Positions 35,090 to 42,968 of a stretch of 64,000 bases of DNA are shown piece by piece. The position numbers were made by a program, and so were the translations under genes. The notes below the pieces were generated by a model that saw only the letters and a list, made by a program, of their open reading frames with translations, had not been told where the DNA came from and ran no database searches. Location: NCBI GenBank assembly GCA_019239915.1, contig JAFAZF010000028.1, positions 26,282 through 90,281 of the forward strand. Direction: 5' to 3'. Source of the stretch: Sphingomonadaceae bacterium. GTDB taxonomy: Bacteria; Pseudomonadota; Alphaproteobacteria; Sphingomonadales; Sphingomonadaceae. Within the stretch, counting starts at the first letter, position 1. Each line of letters opens with the position of its first letter.

Positions 35090-35637
35090 CGCCGACGCCG
35101 GTCGCGCCCGCGCCGATCATCGTCGCGGCGACGTTCGGCGCCGAGGACTTCGCGATGCTCGATGCGCTGCGCCGCGCCCATTTTCCGCCGGAGCGCAACC
35201 GCCTGCCCGCGCACCTCACGCTCTTCCACCATCTGCCGCCGAGCGTCGCGCCCGAGCTCGACCGGCGCCTGGCGCAGCTCGCAACCGAGCCGCCGCCGCC
35301 GGCGCGGCTCGAGCGGGTGATGTTGCTGGGTGGAGGCGTCGCGCTCGCGATCGGCTCGCCGGCGCTGGAGGCGATGCGCGCCGAACTGGCAGAAGCGTTC
35401 AAAGGCCTGCTGGTGCCGCAGGACGCCGCGCGGTGGCGACCCCATGTCACCGTCCAGAACAAGGTCGGGCTCAAGGCAGCGGAGGCGCTCCACGACGAAC
35501 TCGTGGCCACGTTCGCGCCGCGCCCGGTGGCGATCGCGGGGCTCGCCAGCCACTTGTACCGCGGCGGCGACTGGGAGCCGATCGCCGCGCACGCCTTTCG
35601 CGGCGTCAGTCGATCTGGCCGACACCCTCGCAGCTGA
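35086..35637 (+). CDS. 2H phosphoesterase / 2'-5' RNA ligase-like protein
   Basis: A 183-aa protein with the paired histidine motifs of the 2H superfamily: HLTLFHH in the first half and HVTVQNK in the second. Members act on 2',3'-cyclic phosphates or 2'-5' RNA bonds; the natural substrate here is unknown. The ATG is inside the previous gene's stop. Its 3' end overlaps the convergent DUF3775 gene by 32 bp. The ORF track places it at the end of a longer shadow ORF. Confidence 0.8.
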   Translation: MTPTPVAPAPIIVAATFGAEDFAMLDALRRAHFPPERNRLPAHLTLFHHLPPSVAPELDRRLAQLATEPPPPARLERVMLLGGGVALAIGSPALEAMRAELAEAFKGLLVPQDAARWRPHVTVQNKVGLKAAEALHDELVATFAPRPVAIAGLASHLYRGGDWEPIAAHAFRGVSRSGRHPRS

Positions 35638-36013
35638 GATCGAAGGCGGCGAGCCCGGAATCGAGGTAGCCGGCGAGCATCGGCATATCCATCAGCTGCT
35701 CGACCGGGTCGTCGCCGCCACCGTCAGACGCTTCCGTGATCGCGTCGTCCCACTCGGAGGGATCGTAGGTGCCGCGGCCGACCCAGGCGAGCGCCAGCAC
35801 CTCGGCGATCTGATCCTCGGCGAGATCGTCGAGCAGCGTGCGCACTTCTTCCTCGACCGACTCGTTGGTCTCGTCCTCGAGCACGTCGTACATGTCGTCC
35901 GAATCGTCGGGCGGATCATCGTTGTCGGGATCGATCGCGGGCACCTGCGCCTCGAGCTCGCGCGCGCGCACGATCAATCGGCAGATCGTTTCGAGCGGCG
36001 TATTCAGATCCAT
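35606..36013 (-). CDS. DUF3775 family protein
   Basis: A 135-aa acidic, probably helical protein. The start is MDLNTPLETICRLIVRARELEAQVP; the ORF track adds 18 residues. Typical features are the Asp-rich stretch PAIDPDNDDPPDDSDDMYDVLED, then LDDLAEDQIAEVLALAWVGRGTYDPSEWDDA. No catalytic motif, signal or membrane segment is seen. The family is defined only by sequence and has no assigned role. It overlaps the 2H gene tail to tail. Confidence 0.72.
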   Translation of the reverse strand: MDLNTPLETICRLIVRARELEAQVPAIDPDNDDPPDDSDDMYDVLEDETNESVEEEVRTLLDDLAEDQIAEVLALAWVGRGTYDPSEWDDAITEASDGGGDDPVEQLMDMPMLAGYLDSGLAAFDLSCEGVGQID

Positions 36014-36162
36014 GGGGGTCCTCGTGATCCTTCGCGATATGGCCTCGAAACGACAGGACGCGCGCACGGTTCCGGACGAGGGGCGCAGAGGCGGGGGAGG
36101 GCGTTGACCGCGCCTGCGGCTTGCGTCATAGCGCCGCCCTTGCCGCGCGGCGGCCCCGATGG

Positions 36163-36239
36163 GGCGGAGTAGCTCAGCTGGTTAGAGCAGCGGAATCATA
36201 ATCCGCGTGTCGGGGGTTCAAGTCCCTCCTCCGCTACCA
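36163..36239 (+). tRNA. tRNA-Met (CAT), elongator type
   Basis: Cloverleaf: acceptor GGCGGAG/CTCCGCT, D arm GCTC...GAGC, anticodon stem GCGGA/TCCGC around loop ATCATAA with anticodon CAT, T arm GGGGG-TTCAAGT-CCCTC. CCA is encoded. There is no initiator-type GGG/CCC anticodon stem. A lysidine tRNA-Ile with CAT is less likely but cannot be excluded by eye. Confidence 0.92.
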
Positions 36240-36291
36240 TCCCGTACGATCCCTGATGGCGCTCGCGGCGAAACCCGAGCCCGAAGCGACA

Positions 36292-36696
36292 TTAGCTCGC
36301 TGCTGCGGCGGCCTGCTTGAAGGGCGTGGGATCGAAGTAATCGGACCAGCGCAGGATCCTGCCGTCGTCGCCAACCTCGAAGATCCCCATCACCGCGACC
36401 TGACCCGTCGTGTTGCCGCCGGCATCGAGCATGTGATCGACCCGTTCGGTGAGAACCTTGGAGCCCTGCGCCGCGATCGCGAGCGTTTCGACGCGCAGGC
36501 TGTGCAATCCCGATGCGCCGAAGCCCTGCCAGGCCGCGATCGCCTCGTCGGCGCCGATGGTGGTCAGCAAGCCGACATTGTCCCAAACCGTTTCGGGCGT
36601 GAACCAGCGCCGAACCGCATTGGCGAAGGCGTTTTCGTGACTGCCGCTGATCGCTGTCAGAAATTCGGTCACGACGGCAAGCGGATCGCGCATCAT
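36292..36696 (-). CDS. Limonene-1,2-epoxide hydrolase-like / SnoaL-fold protein
   Basis: A 134-aa NTF2-like fold. The epoxide-hydrolase triad appears in place: Arg85 and Asp87 in LTERVDHML and Asp119 in RWSDYFDP, with Asn40 in VWDN matching the water-binding Asn. This suggests hydrolysis of an unknown epoxide; other SnoaL-like roles are possible. The start is the first of two adjacent ATGs after AGGAGA; the ORF track adds 50 residues. It lies 31 bp downstream of the sulfotransferase-like gene on the same strand, so the two are probably co-transcribed. Confidence 0.7.
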   Translation of the reverse strand: MMRDPLAVVTEFLTAISGSHENAFANAVRRWFTPETVWDNVGLLTTIGADEAIAAWQGFGASGLHSLRVETLAIAAQGSKVLTERVDHMLDAGGNTTGQVAVMGIFEVGDDGRILRWSDYFDPTPFKQAAAAAS

Positions 36697-36727
36697 GTTC
36701 TCCTGTTCATTGCCGTTGATCTGCGTG

Positions 36728-37903
36728 TCAGGCTTGTCCGCCGCCTTCCAGCTCGACGTCGAAATGGCGGATGTAGCGGGCGAAACGTTCGTGGACCTCG
36801 GTCTGGCTGAAGCCGAAATCGGCAAGCTTGTAAACGTGCTTGCCATGCTTGCCCTTGCGGTTCCGCCGCGCGAAATCCTCCATCCGCAAGATCGCGCCTT
36901 CCGAGACGGCGAGACCGAAACGGTCGTGGATCCCGCGCACCACGGCGATCGGATCGCGCTCGAGATCGAGATAGCGGATGTCGTGAAAATGGCTGTTCAC
37001 CGCCGGATCCTGCCGCAGTTCGATCATCCGCTCCATCGAGGCGGCAAAATTATCGAGAAACGCCGACATGAAGCTGCGGTCCATCTCCAGGGGCGTGTCG
37101 CTGTACTGCATGTGGTGCGCCGCGAGCAGGCTGAGCACCGAAGCCACGACCTTGGACGGATCGCGGTGGTGGATGACGAAATTGGCGTCGGGATACACCT
37201 CCAGGAAGTCGCGCAGATAGATGATGTGCTCGGGCGACTTCAGCGTCCAGCGGCGGATGTCTGAGCCGAGCTGGAGCGCCTGGAGCAGGCGCCGGTGCAT
37301 GCGATAATTGGGCAGGTAGCGCTGCCCGGCGAGATATTTCGAATAGGAGGGCACGCTCCAGAAGGCGGGGAAGTTGATCGAGAGGAATTGATATTCGCCG
37401 AGCCAGCCATCCTCCTCGGCATTGAGCGCGCCATATTCGTGGCGGAGCTGGATCTCAGGCGCGAGGAAGCCTTCCTCCTCGAGCTGGCGATGCGCGGCGG
37501 CCATTTGCGGCTCGTGATCGATGGCGGGGTCGTTGGGCGGCGGCGAGGGCCGGAGCATCTGCCAGCCGCGCGGCGAGAGATTGCCGGGATCCTGAGCCAT
37601 CAGCGAATTGAGGAAGGAGGTGCCGGCACGCGGCAGCCCGGTCATTACCAGCGGCGCGCGAATCGCCTGCGCGGCGATCTCCGGCCGGCGCGCGCGATCG
37701 TGATACACGCGCAGGCGCTGGCGCAGGAGATTGTCGAGCCGCAGCCGCGCGCGGGCCGCACCGCGGTCGCTGAGGCTGGTCTCGCGATCGAGCGAGCGAA
37801 CAAGAATGGTGAGCGGCTCGCGAAAATCCTCGTCGCCCCAATCCGAAAGGCCGGTATCGCGCTCGGCCGCAGTCATCATGTCCCGCAGGTCGAATCCCGC
37901 CAT
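36728..37903 (-). CDS. Sulfotransferase family protein
   Basis: A 391-aa P-loop sulfotransferase-like protein. The 5'-phosphosulfate-binding loop is MTGLPRAGTSFLNSLM (about 87-102), and the 3'-phosphate-binding part is probably ANFVIHHRDPSKVVASVLSL. The rest resembles bacterial proteins of the Sulfotransfer_3 type, many of which are uncharacterised. The acceptor substrate is unknown. It is followed by an epoxide-hydrolase-like gene, so the pair may modify one lipid-like or terpenoid substrate; this is an inference from spacing. Confidence 0.8.
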   Translation of the reverse strand: MAGFDLRDMMTAAERDTGLSDWGDEDFREPLTILVRSLDRETSLSDRGAARARLRLDNLLRQRLRVYHDRARRPEIAAQAIRAPLVMTGLPRAGTSFLNSLMAQDPGNLSPRGWQMLRPSPPPNDPAIDHEPQMAAAHRQLEEEGFLAPEIQLRHEYGALNAEEDGWLGEYQFLSINFPAFWSVPSYSKYLAGQRYLPNYRMHRRLLQALQLGSDIRRWTLKSPEHIIYLRDFLEVYPDANFVIHHRDPSKVVASVLSLLAAHHMQYSDTPLEMDRSFMSAFLDNFAASMERMIELRQDPAVNSHFHDIRYLDLERDPIAVVRGIHDRFGLAVSEGAILRMEDFARRNRKGKHGKHVYKLADFGFSQTEVHERFARYIRHFDVELEGGGQA

Positions 37904-38054
37904 CCGCCCCTGATCCTCTCGCCGATCGCGTCCCCGCGCGAATCATCTCTCGGCAGCACCCGTCATCGCGCGCGGCGGCGGACGGCGGCAATGCGACGCA
38001 CGCTCACAAGGGGTGCGCCAAGGCCGAAGCCGCCGGCTCGTCTAGGCGTCGCGG

Positions 38055-39200
38055 TCAGCCCAGTAGCCGGCCGAGGCGGTCGACCGCGTCGTCCAGTACG
38101 GGATCGGGCTTGGCGAAGCAGAGGCGTATGATGCCGCTCGCCGCCGCATCGGCGTAGAAGCTCGAGACCGGAATGGCGGCGACGCCTGCTTCACGCACGG
38201 CGCGTAGGCAGAAGGCGCGATACGGTATGGCGACGCCGGAGCGGGCGAGATCGACGCAAAGGAAATAGGTGCCCTCGCTTTCGAGCGGATGATAGCCGGC
38301 CGACCGCAGACGGTCGGCGAGGTGGTCGCGCGAGCGCGCGTAGCCAGCGCGCATCTCCCGGAAATAGGCATCGGGCTTGGCGAGGCCGTAGGCGACCGCC
38401 GCCTGCAGTGCGGGCAGGGTCGTGAAAGTGAGGAACTGATGCGCCCGCGCGATCGGACCCAGCAGCGCCGGTGCGGCGAAGACGAAGCCGACCTTCCAGC
38501 CGGTCATCGAGAAGATCTTGCCCGCCGAACCGATCTTCACCGCGCGATCGGCCATGCCCGGCTCGGCGATGAGCGGGCGGTGGGTGCGATCGTCGAACAG
38601 GACATGCTCCCAGACCTCGTCGCAGATCGCGATCGTGCCGTGCGAACGGCAGGCGTCGGCGAGCAGCGCAACCTCCTCGGCATCGAACACGCGTGCGGCC
38701 GGATTGAGCGGATTGTTGAAGATGACGAGCTTCGGACGGCCGGCGAAGGCGCGCGCGACCGCGTCGGCCTCCAGCCGCCAGCCGGGTGGCCGCAGCGTGA
38801 GATAGCGCGGCACGCCGCCGGCGCGCAGCACCAGCGGCAGATAGGCATCGTACATCGGCTGGATCAGCAGCACCTCGTCGCCGGGAGACACGAGCGCGAA
38901 AATCGCGGCGGCCAGCGCCTCGGTGGCGCCCGAGGTGACGAGCACGTCCTCCGCGGTGAAGTCGAGCGCCTGGTGACGGCGATAATGATCGGCGACGGCG
39001 CCGCGCAGCGCGGGCACGCCCATCATCGGCGGATATTGGTTCGGCCCTGCGAGGAGCGCCTCCGCGGCGGCACGGCGAATGTCCTCCGGCCCCTCCGTTT
39101 CGGGAAAGCCCTGGCCGAGGTTGATCGCGCCGTGCGCGCGAGCGAGCGCCGACATCTCCTCGAAGATGGTGGTGCCGAGGCCAGCGAAGATCGGGTTCAT
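38055..39200 (-). CDS. PLP-dependent aminotransferase, class I/II
   Basis: A 381-aa fold-type I aminotransferase. Cofactor residues include the lysine (Lys228) in SAGKIFSMTGWKVGF, the NNPLNPAAR segment and AICDEVWEH. The opening INLGQGFPETEGPE and the QFLTFTT segment match the methionine/kynurenine aminotransferase (YbdL-like) branch. The substrate is not certain. It is a single gene on this strand, divergent from the peroxiredoxin gene. Confidence 0.88.
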   Translation of the reverse strand: MNPIFAGLGTTIFEEMSALARAHGAINLGQGFPETEGPEDIRRAAAEALLAGPNQYPPMMGVPALRGAVADHYRRHQALDFTAEDVLVTSGATEALAAAIFALVSPGDEVLLIQPMYDAYLPLVLRAGGVPRYLTLRPPGWRLEADAVARAFAGRPKLVIFNNPLNPAARVFDAEEVALLADACRSHGTIAICDEVWEHVLFDDRTHRPLIAEPGMADRAVKIGSAGKIFSMTGWKVGFVFAAPALLGPIARAHQFLTFTTLPALQAAVAYGLAKPDAYFREMRAGYARSRDHLADRLRSAGYHPLESEGTYFLCVDLARSGVAIPYRAFCLRAVREAGVAAIPVSSFYADAAASGIIRLCFAKPDPVLDDAVDRLGRLLG

Positions 39201-39295
39201 GGCGCGCGGTAATCCTGCTTCGCGGTTCTAAAGCAAATCTGGCGTGTCATAGCCGAGTGGCGGACTAGGGTAGCCGGTCAGCAAGGAGATCGCTC

Positions 39296-39928
39296 ATGGC
39301 GCTCAATCTCGGCGATACCGCTCCCGATTTCACGCAGGATTCCACCGAAGGTCCGCTCAGCTTCCACGCCTGGGCCGGCGATAGCTGGGTCGTGCTCTTC
39401 TCGCACCCGAAGGATTTCACGCCGGTCTGCACCACCGAGCTCGGCGCGGTGGCGAAGCTCAAGCCGGAGTTCGACAAGCGCAACGTCAAGGTGATCGGCC
39501 TCTCGGTCGATCCGGCGACCAGCCACGCCGAATGGGCGAAGGACATCGCCGACACGCAGGGCCATGCGCTCAACTTCCCGCTGATCGCCGATCACGACCG
39601 CAAGGTCGCCGATCTCTACGGCATGATCCACCCCAACGCATCGGACACCCTGACCGTGCGCTCGGTTTTCGTGATCGATCCGGCCAAGAAGCTGCGGCTG
39701 TCGCTCACCTATCCGGCCTCGACCGGGCGCAACTTCGACGAGCTGCTGCGGGTGATCGACAGCCTCCAGCTGACCGATCGCCACAAGGTCGCGACCCCGG
39801 CCGATTGGAAGCAGGGCGAGGACGTCATCATCGTTCCGTCGGTCTCGGACGAGGATGCGCGCAAACTGTTTCCGCAAGGCTGGAAGGCGGAGCGGCCCTA
39901 CCTGCGCAAAATCGCGCAGCCGAGCTGA
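39296..39928 (+). CDS. 1-Cys peroxiredoxin (Prx6 type)
   Basis: Reduces hydrogen peroxide and organic peroxides. The 210-aa protein has the active-site motif PKDFTPVCTTE with peroxidatic Cys45 and no other cysteine, so it is the 1-Cys Prx6 type, which needs an external thiol. The long C-terminal extension (VPSVSDEDARKLFPQGWKAERPYLRKIAQP) is typical of Prx6. An AGGAG site precedes the ATG. trxB follows about 140 bp later on the same strand, which fits a redox theme. Confidence 0.92.
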   Translation: MALNLGDTAPDFTQDSTEGPLSFHAWAGDSWVVLFSHPKDFTPVCTTELGAVAKLKPEFDKRNVKVIGLSVDPATSHAEWAKDIADTQGHALNFPLIADHDRKVADLYGMIHPNASDTLTVRSVFVIDPAKKLRLSLTYPASTGRNFDELLRVIDSLQLTDRHKVATPADWKQGEDVIIVPSVSDEDARKLFPQGWKAERPYLRKIAQPS

Positions 39929-40070
39929 GGCTCCGGTCGTCTTGCCGGGCGCCGGCAAGCTGCGGAGACCATAGTGGGGCGAGGGATCGGCGGCGGCGCT
40001 TCGAGGGGGAGGCTTTGCAGGCGGGCGGGGCGCGCCTATCTCGATCCGACAATCACGTCAGGGACCGCGA

Positions 40071-41042
40071 ATGACCGCCACGCACAGCACGCGCATGCTT
40101 ATCCTCGGCTCAGGTCCGGCCGGGCTGTCGGCGGCGATCTATGCGGCGCGTGCCGGCATGGCGCCGATCGTCGTGCAGGGGATCCAGCCCGGCGGCCAGC
40201 TCACCACCACCACCGACGTCGAGAATTATCCCGGCTTTCGCCACGTCATCCAGGGGCCGTGGCTGATGGAGGAGATGCAGGCGCAGGCCGAGCATGTCGG
40301 CGCGCAGATGATGTGGGACACGATTGTCGAGGTCGACCTCTCCGACCGCCCATTCCGGCTGATCGGCGATGGCGGCACCAAATATATCGCCGATACGCTC
40401 GTCATCGCCACCGGCGCGCAGGCGAAGTGGCTGGGGCTGGAGAGCGAGACGCGGCTGCGCGGCCAGGGCGTCTCGGCCTGCGCCACCTGTGACGGCTTCT
40501 TCTTCCGCGGCAAGAAGGTGGCCGTGATCGGCGGCGGCAACACCGCGGTCGAGGAGGCGCTGTACCTCACCAACCACAGCCACGACGTGACGCTGATCCA
40601 TCGCCGCGATTCGCTTCGCGCGGAGAAGATCCTGCAGGAGCGGCTGTTCAAGCATCGCGGCATCAAGGTGCTGTGGAACAAGGCGGTCGACGAGTTCGTC
40701 GGCGGCGAGGGCAATCAGGGGCTGGTCGGCCTCAAGCTCAAGGACACGCGCACCGGCGAGACCAGCACGCTCGACGTCGAAGGCGGGTTCGTCGCGATCG
40801 GGCATCATCCGGCGACCGAGCTGTTCGCCGGCCATCTCGAGCTCGACGAGGATCATTATATCAAGGTCACCCCAGGCACGACGCACACCAGCGTGCCCGG
40901 CGTGTTCGCCTGCGGCGACGTCATGGACAAGGTCTATCGCCAGGCGATCACTGCCGCGGGCACCGGCTGCATGGCCGCGCTCGATGCTGAGCGGTTCCTC
41001 GCGGAGGAGGATTTCGAGGTCGAGGCGCAAGCGGCGGAGTGA
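40071..41042 (+). CDS. trxB: Thioredoxin-disulfide reductase
   Basis: Passes electrons from NADPH through FAD to thioredoxin. The 323-aa protein has the FAD loop LILGSGPAGLSAAIYAARAG, the redox pair Cys137-Ala-Thr-Cys140 in SACATCDGFFFRGKKVAVIGGGNTAVEEALYL with the NADPH loop directly after, and the FAD C-terminal motif GVFACGDVMDKVYRQAITAAGTGCMAALDAE. Its normal length and order leave no doubt. It ends at a palindromic repeat that separates it from the XrtA locus. Confidence 0.96.
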   Translation: MTATHSTRMLILGSGPAGLSAAIYAARAGMAPIVVQGIQPGGQLTTTTDVENYPGFRHVIQGPWLMEEMQAQAEHVGAQMMWDTIVEVDLSDRPFRLIGDGGTKYIADTLVIATGAQAKWLGLESETRLRGQGVSACATCDGFFFRGKKVAVIGGGNTAVEEALYLTNHSHDVTLIHRRDSLRAEKILQERLFKHRGIKVLWNKAVDEFVGGEGNQGLVGLKLKDTRTGETSTLDVEGGFVAIGHHPATELFAGHLELDEDHYIKVTPGTTHTSVPGVFACGDVMDKVYRQAITAAGTGCMAALDAERFLAEEDFEVEAQAAE

Positions 41043-41066
41043 TCCGCACCTGCGATCAACCTACTT

Positions 41067-41169
41067 CCGTTCGCCCTGAGGAGCCATTGAGCTTGTCGAA
41101 ATGGCGTCTCGAAGGGCGCCTTTCGAGACGGGGCTTCGACTGCGCTCACCCCCTCCTCAGGACGAACGG
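41067..41169. repeat. CCGTTCG-type repeat overlapping the end of an XrtA-locus gene
   Basis: CCGTTCGCCCTGAGGAGCC ... CTCAGGACGAACGG between trxB and the first XrtA-associated gene. Its right arm runs 13 bp into that gene and contains the stop codon (CCGTTCGTCCTGA on the minus strand). Confidence 0.8.
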
Positions 41170-41927
41170 GTCCTTTGTTGGCCGAGAGCATGCAAGACCG
41201 CCTCCACCAGCGCCGCGAAAGCGTCCTCGCCCGCGAAACTGTGCGAGGCGCTCTCGATCCGGGTGATCGGCAGCCGATCCTCGAGGAAGGGAAGCGCAGC
41301 GATCGCGGTCGCGTCGCCAGTCGCGATGATCGCCGTCGCCGGCTTCCCGGCGAGCGCCTGCGCGACGCGCTGCCCCAGGGCGCCGGCCTCCCGCCGGCCG
41401 ATCCGCACGAGACCGCGTGCGGCCTTCGCATAGTCGATCCGGCCGGTCAGCGCGCGCCGCCATGCCGAGGCGCTGGTCAGGCGAGCGCGGTAACGGTGGC
41501 GGATCGCGGCGGCGGGAGGCAGGTCGTCGCTCGGTTCCGTCAGCCAGGGGTTAGCGAGGATGAGGCCATCGAGCTGCGGCGCGAAGAGCGCGAGCGCGGT
41601 GGCGCCATCGCAGAGGCCGAAGCCGGTCACGCGGTCGACCCGCGGGCAGAGCCGCCGGAATTCGGCGAGCGCGGCGGCGATGTCCGGCCCGCTCGCTGTA
41701 TAGCCCGCATCCTCGCCGTCGCTGTCGCCGACGCCGCGGCGATCGAAACGGAAGACCGGATAGCCGCGCGCCGCGAGCGCCTGTGCGAGCCGTGCGAACA
41801 GGCGGTGCGAGCCCCAGCGCACGTCGCTGCCGCCGCCGACGATCAGCAGGCCGTGCGCGCCGTCAGCCTCGTCGAGCGCGCCGACCAGCGCCTCACCCGC
41901 ACAATCGAAGGTGATCGGGCGCCTCAT
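41157..41927 (-). CDS. XrtA system-associated hydrolase 1 (alpha/beta fold)
   Basis: A 256-aa alpha/beta-hydrolase-like protein of the kind found beside exosortase A. The oxyanion and early strand region reads IVGGGSDVRWGSHRLFARLAQAL; the nucleophile elbow is GFGLCDGAT, with Cys106 where Ser is usual. The acid/His end is suggested by SASHSFAGEDAF. The substrate is unknown. Its start overlaps hydrolase 2 by ATGA. The last residues (RTRSS) and the stop come from a palindromic repeat. Confidence 0.82.
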   Translation of the reverse strand: MRRPITFDCAGEALVGALDEADGAHGLLIVGGGSDVRWGSHRLFARLAQALAARGYPVFRFDRRGVGDSDGEDAGYTASGPDIAAALAEFRRLCPRVDRVTGFGLCDGATALALFAPQLDGLILANPWLTEPSDDLPPAAAIRHRYRARLTSASAWRRALTGRIDYAKAARGLVRIGRREAGALGQRVAQALAGKPATAIIATGDATAIAALPFLEDRLPITRIESASHSFAGEDAFAALVEAVLHALGQQRTRSS

Positions 41928-42559
41928 CGGCCGAGCCAGCCGGCGATATCATCGACCAGCGCGGCGGCGAGCGCGGCATCGCGCACCGGCTCGCTGCGTC
42001 GCCACGGCGGCGAGGCGCCGATCAGCCGGTCGGCCTCACCGGCGTTCAGCCGGATCGTGCGCGCCGCGCCGAGCGGCACGGCACCCGAGAGTGCGGCGAT
42101 AAGCGCAGCATCAGCGGCATAGCCGGCGAGCGGCACGCGCGTTTCGCCGGTCTCACGCTCGAGATCGCGGACCACCGCCGCGCCCGCAACCGGGGATAGC
42201 CGCCAGCGCGGCGCCGCGATCGCATCGTCGAGCAAGCAGCCGCCGCGCAGGGCGACGACGCCGTCGATCGCGCCGACCGCCACAGCCGCATCCTGCGCCG
42301 CGCGGCGCCAGTCGATGAAGCGCACCGTCTCCAGTGCGCGCTCGCTTTCGCCGGTGCCGGGCAGATCGACGAGGAAGCTGGCGATGCCGGCGTCGGCGAG
42401 GCCGCGCTGAAGATCGGCAAGGAGCGCGCGCGTGCGGTTCATCTCCTCGAACAGCGGCTGCAGGATCAGGAGGCGGGCCACGTTCTCGGCGGGACCTCGG
42501 GCCAGCATCCATTCGCGCGCGCCGCCTGTTTCGTAGGCGACGAAGCGCGGTGCGCTCAC
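41924..42559 (-). CDS. XrtA system-associated hydrolase 2 (alpha/beta fold)
   Basis: A 211-aa protein of the second XrtA-linked hydrolase family. LILQPLFEEMNRTRALLADLQRGLADAGIASFLVDLPGTGES is the characteristic N-terminal part. At the nucleophile elbow the sequence is VVALRGGCLLDD, so no Ser is in the usual place. It may therefore be non-hydrolytic or rely on another residue. It overlaps the ACP gene upstream and hydrolase 1 downstream by ATGA, showing tight coupling of the arm. Confidence 0.8.
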   Translation of the reverse strand: MSAPRFVAYETGGAREWMLARGPAENVARLLILQPLFEEMNRTRALLADLQRGLADAGIASFLVDLPGTGESERALETVRFIDWRRAAQDAAVAVGAIDGVVALRGGCLLDDAIAAPRWRLSPVAGAAVVRDLERETGETRVPLAGYAADAALIAALSGAVPLGAARTIRLNAGEADRLIGASPPWRRSEPVRDAALAAALVDDIAGWLGR

Positions 42560-42846
42560 GCCTGCGCCTTGCTTCGCACGAATCCGAGCAGATGGCCGAA
42601 CGTGTCGAGCATCGAGCCGTCGACCTCGTCGTCCTCGATGCGGATGCCGAGCCGTTCCTCGAGCTCGCCGAGCAGGTTGACGACGCTCATCGAATCGAGC
42701 TCGGGCATCGCGCCGAACAGCGGCGTCATCTCGTCGAGCGTCGCGGCACGCTCCTCGGAGAGGCCGAGCACGTCGCGCAACACCGCGCGCAGCGTCGCGT
42801 CGATGGCGACCTGATCGTCGTCGGCGGGAAGGGGAGGCTTGGTCAT
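42556..42846 (-). CDS. XrtA system-associated acyl carrier protein
   Basis: A 96-aa acidic carrier protein. Ser52 in MPELDSMSVVNLLGELEERLGI is the expected phosphopantetheine site (DSM rather than the usual DSL). The start MTKPPLPADDDQ is preferred; the ORF track adds 42 residues that come from the upstream repeat. It probably carries an acyl or amino-acyl group made by the ligase in the other arm. Coupled to hydrolase 2. Confidence 0.85.
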   Translation of the reverse strand: MTKPPLPADDDQVAIDATLRAVLRDVLGLSEERAATLDEMTPLFGAMPELDSMSVVNLLGELEERLGIRIEDDEVDGSMLDTFGHLLGFVRSKAQA

Positions 42847-42886
42847 AGTGTCCTCGCTAGAGCCGATCTCATCAAAAAGAAAAGCC

Positions 42887-42953
42887 CCGTTCGTGCCGAG
42901 CGCAGTCGAGGCACGCTTGCGGCACGTCCCTCGACTGCGCTCGGGACGAACGG
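42887..42953. repeat. CCGTTCG-type palindromic repeat
   Basis: Short copy between the GNAT-like gene and the ACP gene: CCGTTCGTGCCGAGCGCAG ... CTGCGCTCGGGACGAACGG. It breaks the otherwise tight arm. Confidence 0.85.
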
Positions 42954-42968
42954 ACCGGCTCCGGCCGA

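Noticed and set aside
36163-36239. tRNA-Met as an integration site with a flanking island
   Set aside because: No integrase or direct repeat of the tRNA 3' end was found in the following kilobases.
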